6,686 nucleotides of DNA from JASEGV01 sp947085285 (GTDB lineage Bacteria; Bacteroidota; Ignavibacteria; UBA10030; BY39), in assembly GCA_947085285.1 (NCBI GenBank), contig CAMTVZ010000087.1, positions 1 to 6,686 of the forward strand. The letters are read 5' to 3'. Position numbers and translations under genes: made by a program. The notes below the pieces were generated by a model. The model was not told the origin of the DNA and searched no databases. It was given only the letters and a program-made list of their open reading frames with translations. Below are positions 1 through 6,324 of this stretch, piece by piece (within the stretch, counting starts at the first letter, position 1; each line of letters opens with the position of its first letter).

Positions 1-203
1 GGTGGTGATGTTACAATCAAATCAATGAATTCTTTATCAAATAAATTTTCATTCAAAACATCAGCTTGAAATAAAATAATATTCTTGTGTCTAAATATTT
101 CTTTTCTATAAATATTGGGTTGCTCTTTTAAAATCCCAAAGATATTAAAAGATTGTTTGTATTCTACTTTCTTCGTTTTCTTAATTTTTGAGGTTGTTCT
201 CAT
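1..203 (-). CDS. DNA methyltransferase, N-terminal fragment (runs off left edge)
   Basis: Probable site-specific DNA methyltransferase, transferring a methyl group from S-adenosylmethionine to adenine N6 or cytosine N4. I translated this stretch directly: 67 complete codons from an ATG at 203 to the window edge. An in-frame TAA lies 10-12 nt upstream of the ATG, so this is the first possible ATG. The N-terminus is Lys-rich, then a hydrophobic strand (about residues 41-45, NIILF) leads through QADVL to DLIVTSPP at residues 61-68. That last string matches motif IV, the (D/N/S)PP(Y/F/W) catalytic loop of amino-methyltransferases, in its TSPP form. Motif IV this close to the N-terminus suggests a class in which the catalytic block precedes the SAM-binding block. 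Motif I and the target recognition domain lie outside the window, so neither specificity nor intactness can be judged. A restriction partner could be next to it; none is visible here. Confidence 0.75.
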   Translation of the reverse strand, partial: MRTTSKIKKTKKVEYKQSFNIFGILKEQPNIYRKEIFRHKNIILFQADVLNENLFDKEFIDLIVTSP

Positions 204-330
204 TTTGTTGTTTTATAATATTCCTTAATCTCATTTGGCTTTCTAATACTTCTACCATTCGATACCTTTACTCAATTCAAATTTACAAATATTTTTATTT
301 AAAAACACAATACTGGTGAATTAATAATTT
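204..330. other. AT-rich leader between the repeat element and the methyltransferase
   Basis: This is a 127-bp non-coding stretch on the 5' side of the methyltransferase. Apart from the possible promoter it holds no hairpin or clear gene. One reading frame on the minus strand gives a 23-codon open tail (VKVSNGRSIRKPNEIKEYYK and three more residues) that ends in a TGA overlapping the methyltransferase ATG as ATGA. It has no start codon and is closed by an upstream TGA. It could be the worn end of a former upstream gene or chance. An AAGGA sits about 18 nt before the ATG, too far for a standard ribosome binding site. Confidence 0.5.
278..310 (-). promoter_or_regulatory. Possible Bacteroidetes-type promoter for the methyltransferase
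   Basis: On the minus strand TAAATTTG (278-285) matches the Bacteroidetes -7 box TAnnTTTG exactly. A TTG that could serve as the -33 element lies at 308-310, with a 22-nt spacer, slightly longer than the usual 19-21. It would give a leader of roughly 70 nt before the ATG at 203, and it lies downstream of the inverted-repeat element. The region is very AT-rich, so a chance match is quite possible. Confidence 0.3.
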
Positions 331-353
331 AATAGAACACTGAAAACACGGAT

Positions 354-375
354 AAAACGCCCGTCTGAAGCGGGC
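354..375 (-). terminator. Weak rho-independent terminator-like hairpin after the operon
   Basis: Read on the minus strand, GCCCG and CGGGC (371-375 and 359-363) form a 5-bp all-GC stem around a 7-nt loop. One base follows and then TTTT (354-357). It lies 41 nt downstream of the stop of the last ORF of the minus-strand block, a sensible place for a terminator, and is part of the inverted-repeat element. The stem and the T-run are both short, so termination would be weak if it occurs. Confidence 0.3.
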
Positions 376-415
376 AGGGATACACACAGATAATTATCAG
401 TGTTAATCTGTCGTA

Positions 416-631
416 TCAGTGTCGATCTCCCGAAGGGATGCCTTCGGCATGTGTTCTATTTTTTTTCTTACAGGCGATATATTTGCTTAGTGTTAGCGTT
501 TCTCCACGCTGTACATCTACAACACCTTTTGCTATCGCACTAACTTCTTTTTTGTTCGACAGGATGTCGAGCGTTTCAAGTAAGTTTTCAAACTCATCAG
601 CGTTAAAAAGTATGGCGGTTTCTTTTGCCAT
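416..631 (-). pseudogene. Phd/YefM-like antitoxin remnant, N-terminal half missing, C-terminus rewritten by repeat element
   Basis: A 71-residue ORF. Residues 3-52 (KETAILFNADEFENLLETLDI, then helices to TLTLSKYI) align well by eye with the C-terminal half of YefM/Phd antitoxins: the AVLM-S-EEY--L-ET--LL segment followed by the acidic helix and the 'RGE' turn. This half wraps and neutralises a RelE/YoeB/Doc-type toxin. The usual first 30-35 residues, which form the DNA-binding and dimerisation domain, are absent. The ATG lies 1 nt after the valS stop, and an in-frame TAA is 7-9 nt upstream. A GGAGAG (643-648) inside the valS end may be its ribosome binding site. Residue 58 coincides exactly with the first base of the inverted-repeat element, so residues 58-71 (NRTHAEGIPSGDRH) are encoded by it. 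No toxin gene follows. It may be expressed with valS, but is more likely a relic; a short functional orphan antitoxin cannot be excluded. Confidence 0.55.
430..447. repeat. Perfect 7-bp hairpin inside the repeat element
   Basis: CCGAAGG (430-436) pairs exactly with CCTTCGG (441-447) across a 4-nt loop. The overlapping alternative ATGCC-TTC-GGCAT (438-450) can also fold, so the segment could switch between two hairpins. It lies within the 3' codons of the small antitoxin-like ORF, which is unusual for a normal coding end and supports the view that these codons come from inserted repeat DNA. Confidence 0.6.
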
Positions 632-632
632 T

Positions 633-3362
633 TTAACTTATACTCTCCAAATTCTTTTCTAACTTCTGCAGTGTTAGTTTAAAGCTCTCTAATTTATTCC
701 GTTCGTGCTCAACAACTTCTTTCGGGGCTTTTGATATAAAACTTTCGTTGGCAAGTTTTTTTTCTGTGCTATTATAAAGTCCACGAACACGGTCTATCTC
801 TTTCTGTATTCGTTCACGCTCTGCTTCTAAGTTAATTAATCCTTCTAAAGGTATAAATATTTCAACGTTATCAACCACGGCACTCGCTGAGTGTTTTGGT
901 TTCTGCAAGTCTTTTAAAAGCGAAACTTCTTTCGCTTTGGTTAGCCGCCTCAGGTAGCTTTCATATTTTTGTAAATGCTTTTCTTTCTCTTGTTCGTGAA
1001 AATTCAAAATAATATTTATTTCCTTGGAGGGGGGTACATCGAGTTCGCCGCGTATGGTGCGTATTGCGCTTACTAAATTCTGCATAAACAAACCGTCGGC
1101 TTCTATTTCCTTATCTATCCATTTCTCATCGACAGTCGGGAATTGCGAGATCATAATACTTTCGCCATCTTTACGTTCGGCGATACTCTGCCAAATCTCT
1201 TCAGTAACAAAAGGCATAAAAGGATGCAAAAGTTTCAACGCCTCTTCATAAATGTATATCGCGCGGTTTAATACAGCTTTCTTAACATCATCAGGTTCAG
1301 TTCCATACAAACGTGTTTTAATCATCTCTACATACCAATCGCAGTAGTCGTGCCAGATGAAATCGTATAAAATCTTGGTTGCATCGTTGATGTAGAAGTT
1401 ATCTAATGCTTTATTTAATTCAAAAATTGTAGAATTCAGTCGGGATAAAATCCATCTATCAGCAAGGTCGAGCTCACTCTCAATTTCGAATTTCGAATTT
1501 CGGATTTCGAATTTATCAATCTGGCTCGCATTCATCTGAAGAAATCGTCCTGCATTCCAAATCTTGTTTGCGAAATTTCTGCCTAACTCGCATTTCTCGT
1601 TTGAGTACAGCACATCTTGACCGAGTGGTGCGAGATATAGGACTGTAAAGCGGAGAGCATCGGCGCCGTATTCGGCGATTACATCGAGCGGGTCGGGCGA
1701 GTTGCCAAGTGACTTGCTCATCTTGCGTCCTTGTATATCACGAATTATGCTTGTAAAATAAACATCGCGAAAGGGGACTATATCTTTAGCTTCGGTGCGG
1801 GGTGAACCATCGGGGAGTGGAATTTCTTTAGTGAATTCAATTCCAGCCATAATCATTCGTGCAACCCAGAAGAAAATAATATCGGGACCAGTTACGAGTG
1901 TATCGGTTGGATAGAAGTATCTCAAATCCGGATTGTCGTTATGCCAGCCCAAAGTAGAGAAGGGCCACAGCCACGACGATGCCCAAGTGTCGAGAACATC
2001 TTCGTCCTGCACCAAATTTTTTGATTTACAATGTGGGCATTGTTCGGGCTTCGACTTCGAAACAATTGGCTCTTTACATTCAAGATTGCATTTATCATCC
2101 CCCACACAATACCAAACCGGAATTCTGTGTCCCCACCACAACTGTCTCGATATACACCAATCGCGAATATTTGTCATCCAGTGTTCATAAACTTTTACCC
2201 AACGGTCTGGATGGAATTTTATTGTTCCATCTAAAACAACTTTAAGTGCCGGTTCAGCAAGGGGTTTCATTCTTATAAACCACTGGTCGGAAAGATACGG
2301 CTCGATTATCGTTTCGCAACGGTAACATCTGCCTACTGCATTTATATGTGGTTCGGTCTTATATAAAAGTCCTAACGATTCTAAATCTTTTACTATCTCA
2401 CGCCTCGCTTCGAAACGATCTTTGCGTTGGTATTTAGGTGGCGCATTCTCATTTAAGTTTGCTGATATATCGAAGATATTTATCTGCGGTAATTTATGCC
2501 GTTGTCCTATCCAGTAATCATTCGGATCGTGGGCAGGAGTTACTTTTACCATTCCAGTTCCGAATGAAGGGTCAACAAAATCATCTCCTATTATAGGAAT
2601 AATTCTATCGGCTAATGGAAGTTTAACATTCTTCCCAATCAAATGGTTGTATCTCTCGTCGTTCGGATTTACGGCAACTGCTGTATCGCCCAACATAGTT
2701 TCGGGTCTTGTGGTTGCAACTATTGCAAAATCGTTCGAGTCGGCAATCGGATATTTAATAAACCAGAGATGTCCGTTTTGTTCAACGTGGTTCACTTCGT
2801 CGTCGCTGATAGCTGTGTGGTCTTTCGGGCACCAGTTGACTATATATTTTCCTCTGTAAATTAAACCTTTCTTGTAAAGCCTGATGAAAACTTCTTGCAC
2901 GGCTTCCGATAATCCTTCATCCATCGTAAAGCGTTCACGCTCCCAATCGCACGACGCACCTAATTTTTTTAACTGCTTTATAATAGTACCGCCGTATTGT
3001 TCTTTCCACTTCCAAACTACTTCGAGAAATTTATCACGTCCTAAATCGTGGCGGGTTTTCCCCTCCTTCAACAACGATTTTTCTACAACGTTTTGTGTCG
3101 CTATTCCAGCATGGTCGGTTCCGGGCATCCACAAAGTTTCGTAACCTTGCATCCGTTTCCAACGCACAAACACATCTTGAATTGTGTTATTCAAAACGTG
3201 TCCCATCGTTAAAATGCCAGTTATGTTCGGCGGCGGAATTACAATTGTGTATGGTTTTTTATTAGGATTCACTTTTGCGTGAAATAAATTATGCTTTTCC
3301 CAATAAGCATACCATTTTTCTTCTGCATCTTTTGGTGAATATGTCTTCGATAGTTGTGCCAT
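633..3362 (-). CDS. valS: Valyl-tRNA synthetase (ValRS)
   Basis: Cytoplasmic class I aminoacyl-tRNA synthetase that charges tRNA-Val with valine and edits mischarged threonine. At 909 residues it has normal length and looks intact. In order: the class I signature region PPPNITGILTMGH with the HIGH-type motif at 52-55; the conserved LWMPGTDHAGIATQ block (78-90); the CP1 editing domain with TTRPETMLGDTAV (218-229) and AHDPND with the editing Asp at 279; Cys pairs at 346/349, 425/429 and 442/445 that may bind zinc; KMSKS at 547-551; the anticodon-binding helical domain (about 630-780); and the C-terminal coiled-coil arm (about 840-908). Two oddities: the first His of HIGH is Thr52 (codon ACG), and residues 618-629 (FEIRNSKFEIES) are encoded by a heptanucleotide tandem repeat. 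The ATG overlaps the M23 stop as TAATG, suggesting translational coupling within an operon. No T-box leader is seen, consistent with an internal position. Confidence 0.97.
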   Translation of the reverse strand: MAQLSKTYSPKDAEEKWYAYWEKHNLFHAKVNPNKKPYTIVIPPPNITGILTMGHVLNNTIQDVFVRWKRMQGYETLWMPGTDHAGIATQNVVEKSLLKEGKTRHDLGRDKFLEVVWKWKEQYGGTIIKQLKKLGASCDWERERFTMDEGLSEAVQEVFIRLYKKGLIYRGKYIVNWCPKDHTAISDDEVNHVEQNGHLWFIKYPIADSNDFAIVATTRPETMLGDTAVAVNPNDERYNHLIGKNVKLPLADRIIPIIGDDFVDPSFGTGMVKVTPAHDPNDYWIGQRHKLPQINIFDISANLNENAPPKYQRKDRFEARREIVKDLESLGLLYKTEPHINAVGRCYRCETIIEPYLSDQWFIRMKPLAEPALKVVLDGTIKFHPDRWVKVYEHWMTNIRDWCISRQLWWGHRIPVWYCVGDDKCNLECKEPIVSKSKPEQCPHCKSKNLVQDEDVLDTWASSWLWPFSTLGWHNDNPDLRYFYPTDTLVTGPDIIFFWVARMIMAGIEFTKEIPLPDGSPRTEAKDIVPFRDVYFTSIIRDIQGRKMSKSLGNSPDPLDVIAEYGADALRFTVLYLAPLGQDVLYSNEKCELGRNFANKIWNAGRFLQMNASQIDKFEIRNSKFEIESELDLADRWILSRLNSTIFELNKALDNFYINDATKILYDFIWHDYCDWYVEMIKTRLYGTEPDDVKKAVLNRAIYIYEEALKLLHPFMPFVTEEIWQSIAERKDGESIMISQFPTVDEKWIDKEIEADGLFMQNLVSAIRTIRGELDVPPSKEINIILNFHEQEKEKHLQKYESYLRRLTKAKEVSLLKDLQKPKHSASAVVDNVEIFIPLEGLINLEAERERIQKEIDRVRGLYNSTEKKLANESFISKAPKEVVEHERNKLESFKLTLQKLEKNLESIS
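643..648 (-). promoter_or_regulatory. Possible ribosome binding site for the antitoxin remnant
   Basis: GGAGAG on the minus strand ends 11 nt before the ATG at 631 and lies within the last codons of valS. It is the best SD-like match near a start in this window, where most starts lack one. Its presence is in part dictated by the valS codons for Glu-Ser, so it may be incidental. Confidence 0.3.
1482..1514. repeat. AATTTCG heptamer tandem repeat inside valS
   Basis: Units AATTTCG at 1482-1488, 1489-1495 and 1496-1502, a variant GATTTCG at 1503-1509 and a partial AATTT at 1510-1514: about 4.7 copies with one substitution. Three units equal 21 nt, or seven codons, so the valS frame reads a seven-residue period (FEIRNSK then FEI). 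It sits in the linker between the catalytic core and the anticodon-binding domain, where extra residues should be tolerated. Confidence 0.85.
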
Positions 3363-5650
3363 TATTTAACTCTAAAATTTGTTACAAATTCATTTTGATT
3401 TCCAACTTTATCGGATATGTCGATTCGCAGTGTATAATTCCCCTTCGGTAGAGGATTGTCGGCGTTATACCACAGGCGGTTGCCATCAATTTCGGGGATT
3501 ATTAAATCGTTGTTGATATAAAGTCTGAAATTTTTATAATCAATTCCCGACATCCCATCTCCGAATCGGAATGCGATTGATGGTCTTCGATTTCGTATTC
3601 TTATTTTTAAATTGCTGATGAATGGTTTGGTGTTATCTTCAAATAAACCTACATCCGTCAGCGTGCGAGTGAGTGTAGTTGTAAGATAATTACTGTTTGC
3701 CGATTTGTTTTGAAACACCCAATCTCTTTTTCTGAAGATGTACAAACCATCATTCGGATTGTTCGATTTTATAGAAACTCTAATCCCCTTATTCAAAAGA
3801 ACATCCTGAGGGTTTAATGTGTAAATTGTTCGATTATCATAGATTGATGAATCGATTGTAACGAAGAGTGGTTTGAAGACAGCCCCCGAATCGTAAGCGA
3901 TTATTAAATTACCATTAGCGATTGTGAACTCGCCCGACCTTCTTGGGGAAATTGGATAGAGAAAAAAGTTTTCGGATGATTCTACAAATTTACCATTAAC
4001 TTCAGCTTTTACTTTGATGAATTTTTCGCCCCAGTGCGAAATATCGGGAACGAATGAGCCGCTGTATTTATTTAAATCTACAGCTTTTAGTTGGATGGAA
4101 TTATATTTTGTTCCTTCTACAATCTGAACTAATGGAACGTCGGTAAAATAGCCAGCTGTAGTAATTGTTAATTGAATGAAATCTTGAAAATGCTCGCGAA
4201 CGATTTTAACACTACTGTAATTACCACCATCGAAATTACGGTTGAAGTGAAAAACAGGCGGCAACTCAAGCCCCGAACTATTTTCGGCTACAATTTTCAG
4301 GATTGTATATTTTTTTATATCAAAAGGGAACGAAATTGTAGTTCCGTTACTTTGTATTATTCCGCTTCGTATCGTGTGCCGCTTCCAATTCATCTGAGCT
4401 GACGTTTTACCGAAAACTATGATCTGTTCTATAGCATTAAGATTACTTCCCGTTAAAACAATTTGGTCGTCGGAAATAGTTTGTATTTTAAATTCAGGTT
4501 TTCGGCTTACTAAAATTTTTCCTTCGAGTGAAGTTTCGTTATCCGAAAAATCTTTTACCAAAATCTTAAATGTATGTATCCCCTCTTTCATCTTTCCGGT
4601 CTTAATAATTCCACTTCCGTAAGGCATACGATTGTAAATAGGGAGAAGGTTGCCTTCCTCAACATATAGCTTTTGAAATTGTCCATCACCTGCAAATAAC
4701 ATTTGTAAATCATAGTGGAGCAAAATTTGCTTTGCTTGGGCATCGGGGAAGCGGTCGAATTTAACTTTGTAGATTAAACTGTCGTTTAGCAGAAGTTCGA
4801 TGCTGTAAATTCCCGACCGGTTCGATGCTTCGTTAGCCAAATCAATCGTCTCAATCCCCAATCGGATATCCCCCGATACAGGTATTGGGTCTGAAAGATT
4901 AATAGCTCTGCTGCCACGGTTTCGGTTGTTATAAAAATAGGGTGTAATTTTACCGAAAACTTCCGAATTAATTCCAGCAGGGGCAATAAATATTTTCTTA
5001 ATTATCGGCGAACGGTTATCGCTGATATACAAGTTTTGAAATAGAAACGGGTTGAGCGGGTTCATATTTTCGTCCCTTATTTCAAAATGCAAATGTGGGG
5101 GTCCTGCGCCCGTATCGCCTGTATAAGCTATAACATCGCCACTCCGAATCGGTAGTTTATCAGGGTCAAGCTGAATGTCGATGTAAAACGATTGCCTCTT
5201 GTATTGCTCCTTCCGCACAAACTCATTGATTTGACTGTTGAATGTTTTAAGATGTGCGTATGTAGTATAGTAACCGTCGGGATGTTTTACGTAAAGCATT
5301 TTTCCGTAACCGTCGGGCATTATACGAATTCGTGCTATGTAACCTTCGCGCGATGCGAAAACTCTGAAGCCAGTCATTCTATTAGTGCTGATATCGATCC
5401 CAGCGTGGAAGTGATTGTCGCGGAATTCTCCGAACGAAGATGTTACACGGTTACTTGCATCGGTGGGCCAATTATACTTCGAGGCATCCGAAGTAAAGGC
5501 ATCGAACTTATCGTAAATTTCGTTAAGTGAATTTAGCGAGGGAGTAATCGAAGGTTCGTTTTTGTTTTCTAACGGAGCGAGGAAACCAAAAAATAAAAGA
5601 GCAAAAATAAATATGACGAGAAATATATAAAAAGAAAAGTTCTTGACCAT
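3362..5650 (-). CDS. Membrane-anchored M23 family metallopeptidase with large C-terminal beta-rich region
   Basis: Probable peptidoglycan endopeptidase of the LytM/M23 family acting in the periplasm. Residues 5-24 form a strongly hydrophobic segment after a short basic start, an uncleaved anchor or signal peptide; no lipobox Cys is visible. The M23 domain spans about residues 60-205: HAGID gives zinc ligands His82 and Asp86, YAHL gives His133, and HLHFE gives His186 and the third ligand His188. All catalytic positions are present, so activity is expected, unlike degenerate LytM regulators. The spacer between YAHL and HLH is long (about 52 residues, with KRQSF and GDVIAYTGDTG), a form I associate with Bacteroidota. 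A following module (about 215-315, with GIETID and GIYSIELL) recalls the region after M23 in those proteins. The last 100 residues (from about 665, with DGMSGID and KGNYTLRIDISDKVGN) look like an Ig-type fold. Residues 315-665 are not assigned. The start lies 5 nt after the FAH stop, and its TAA overlaps the valS ATG. Confidence 0.9.
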   Translation of the reverse strand: MVKNFSFYIFLVIFIFALLFFGFLAPLENKNEPSITPSLNSLNEIYDKFDAFTSDASKYNWPTDASNRVTSSFGEFRDNHFHAGIDISTNRMTGFRVFASREGYIARIRIMPDGYGKMLYVKHPDGYYTTYAHLKTFNSQINEFVRKEQYKRQSFYIDIQLDPDKLPIRSGDVIAYTGDTGAGPPHLHFEIRDENMNPLNPFLFQNLYISDNRSPIIKKIFIAPAGINSEVFGKITPYFYNNRNRGSRAINLSDPIPVSGDIRLGIETIDLANEASNRSGIYSIELLLNDSLIYKVKFDRFPDAQAKQILLHYDLQMLFAGDGQFQKLYVEEGNLLPIYNRMPYGSGIIKTGKMKEGIHTFKILVKDFSDNETSLEGKILVSRKPEFKIQTISDDQIVLTGSNLNAIEQIIVFGKTSAQMNWKRHTIRSGIIQSNGTTISFPFDIKKYTILKIVAENSSGLELPPVFHFNRNFDGGNYSSVKIVREHFQDFIQLTITTAGYFTDVPLVQIVEGTKYNSIQLKAVDLNKYSGSFVPDISHWGEKFIKVKAEVNGKFVESSENFFLYPISPRRSGEFTIANGNLIIAYDSGAVFKPLFVTIDSSIYDNRTIYTLNPQDVLLNKGIRVSIKSNNPNDGLYIFRKRDWVFQNKSANSNYLTTTLTRTLTDVGLFEDNTKPFISNLKIRIRNRRPSIAFRFGDGMSGIDYKNFRLYINNDLIIPEIDGNRLWYNADNPLPKGNYTLRIDISDKVGNQNEFVTNFRVK

Positions 5651-5655
5651 TAAAA

Positions 5656-6324
5656 TTACTTTGACTCCGATTTAACATTGTTAGTAATTTTGATGTAACC
5701 TACAAGTTCGGCTTCGATTGTATCGCCGTCGTTAACGTGGCTTACCCCTTCGGGTGTTCCTGTGTAAATTAAATCGCCACGTTCAAGTGTAATTATTGAA
5801 GAAATATATTCGATTAATTTATGAACTCTGAAAATCATTTTATCAGTGTTCGATTGTTGTCGGACGCTTCCATTCACACGGCAAATTAAATTCAAATTGT
5901 GTGGGTCAGGAATTTCGTCCTTTAACAAAACGTCTGAAATAGGAGCTGATGTATCGAACCCCTTCGCAACAGTCCATGGAAGTCCTTTCTTCTTTGCTTC
6001 TGCTTGAACATCACGAAGTGTCATATCGAGCCCTACAGCATAACCTAAGATGTGTGAATTTGCATCCGAGGCGGAAATGTTCTTGCCGCCTTTACCAATT
6101 ACAACAACCAACTCGACTTCGTGGTGCATATCGTTCGAAATTTTTGGGATGATAATACTTTCGCCGTTATAAATAATTGCAGATGGCGGCTTCAAAAAAA
6201 TTACCGGTTTATCGGGTATATCGGCTTGCATCTCTTTTGCGTGTTCAATGTAGTTACGTCCGATGCAAATTATTTTCCCGACAGGAATTCGTTCGTTAGT
6301 TTTGCGTATAGTTATAGTTTTCAT
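5656..6324 (-). CDS. Fumarylacetoacetate hydrolase family protein (FAHD1-like acylpyruvase / oxaloacetate decarboxylase)
   Basis: Small cytoplasmic metal-dependent hydrolase or decarboxylase of the FAH fold. At 222 residues it matches the single-domain FAHD1/YcgM group, not the longer tyrosine-pathway enzyme. Visible landmarks: CIGRNYIEHAKEM (20-32), whose His28 and Glu31 correspond to the lid His/Glu dyad of FAHD1; KPPSAI (45-50); HHEVELVVVIGK, with metal ligands Glu69 and Glu71; GLDMTLRDVQ, with the third ligand Asp100; WTVAKGFDTSAP, with the conserved Lys121; and the C-terminal GDLIYTGTPEGV turn. All expected metal ligands are present, so it should be active. The substrate (acylpyruvate, oxaloacetate or another 2-oxo acid) cannot be told from sequence alone, and the neighbours give no pathway hint. 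It is the first gene of the minus-strand block, 5 nt ahead of the M23 gene. No Shine-Dalgarno is seen; the leader is A/T-rich. Confidence 0.92.
   Translation of the reverse strand: MKTITIRKTNERIPVGKIICIGRNYIEHAKEMQADIPDKPVIFLKPPSAIIYNGESIIIPKISNDMHHEVELVVVIGKGGKNISASDANSHILGYAVGLDMTLRDVQAEAKKKGLPWTVAKGFDTSAPISDVLLKDEIPDPHNLNLICRVNGSVRQQSNTDKMIFRVHKLIEYISSIITLERGDLIYTGTPEGVSHVNDGDTIEAELVGYIKITNNVKSESK

Larger units (their letters stand above)
331..460. repeat. 130-bp MITE-like element with perfect 10-bp terminal inverted repeats
   Basis: The unit begins with AATAGAACAC (331-340) and ends with its exact reverse complement GTGTTCTATT (451-460). Inside are two GC-rich hairpins (359-375 and 430-447), a palindrome GATAATTATC (389-398), an inverted pair ACAGAT/ATCTGT (386-391 and 406-411) and a direct repeat TATCAGTGT (395-403 and 414-422). 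It has no coding capacity of its own. The flanks are both T-rich (TTT on each side), so a 3-bp target duplication is possible but not informative. The internal strings resemble the CACGGATAA / ACAGATTAACACTG family of intergenic repeats that I recall from many bacterial genomes. It could be a non-autonomous transposon or a structured intergenic repeat. No transposase is present in this window. Confidence 0.55.

Noticed and set aside
331..460. CRISPR-like array
   Set aside because: There is only one 9-bp direct repeat pair with a 19-nt period and no regular spacers; hairpins and terminal inverted repeats explain the structure better.
438..662. Plus-strand 74-codon ORF opposite the antitoxin remnant
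   Set aside because: It runs antisense to the YefM-like frame and the valS end, has low-complexity Ser/Phe-rich composition and matches no family I recognise.
1933..2245. Cluster of overlapping plus-strand ORFs opposite valS
   Set aside because: They are antisense shadows of the ValRS catalytic region, with no coherent domain.
3210..3362. T-box or amino-acid leader for valS
   Set aside because: valS starts inside the stop codon of the preceding gene, leaving no leader for such an element.
633..3362. ValRS as an inactive paralogue because of the altered HIGH motif
   Set aside because: KMSKS, editing-domain residues, Cys pairs and the C-terminal arm are all intact, and no frameshift is seen; a tolerated variant is more likely.
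5192..5530. Plus-strand 112-codon ORF
   Set aside because: It lies wholly antisense to the M23 catalytic domain, whose motifs are unambiguous on the minus strand; it is a shadow frame.
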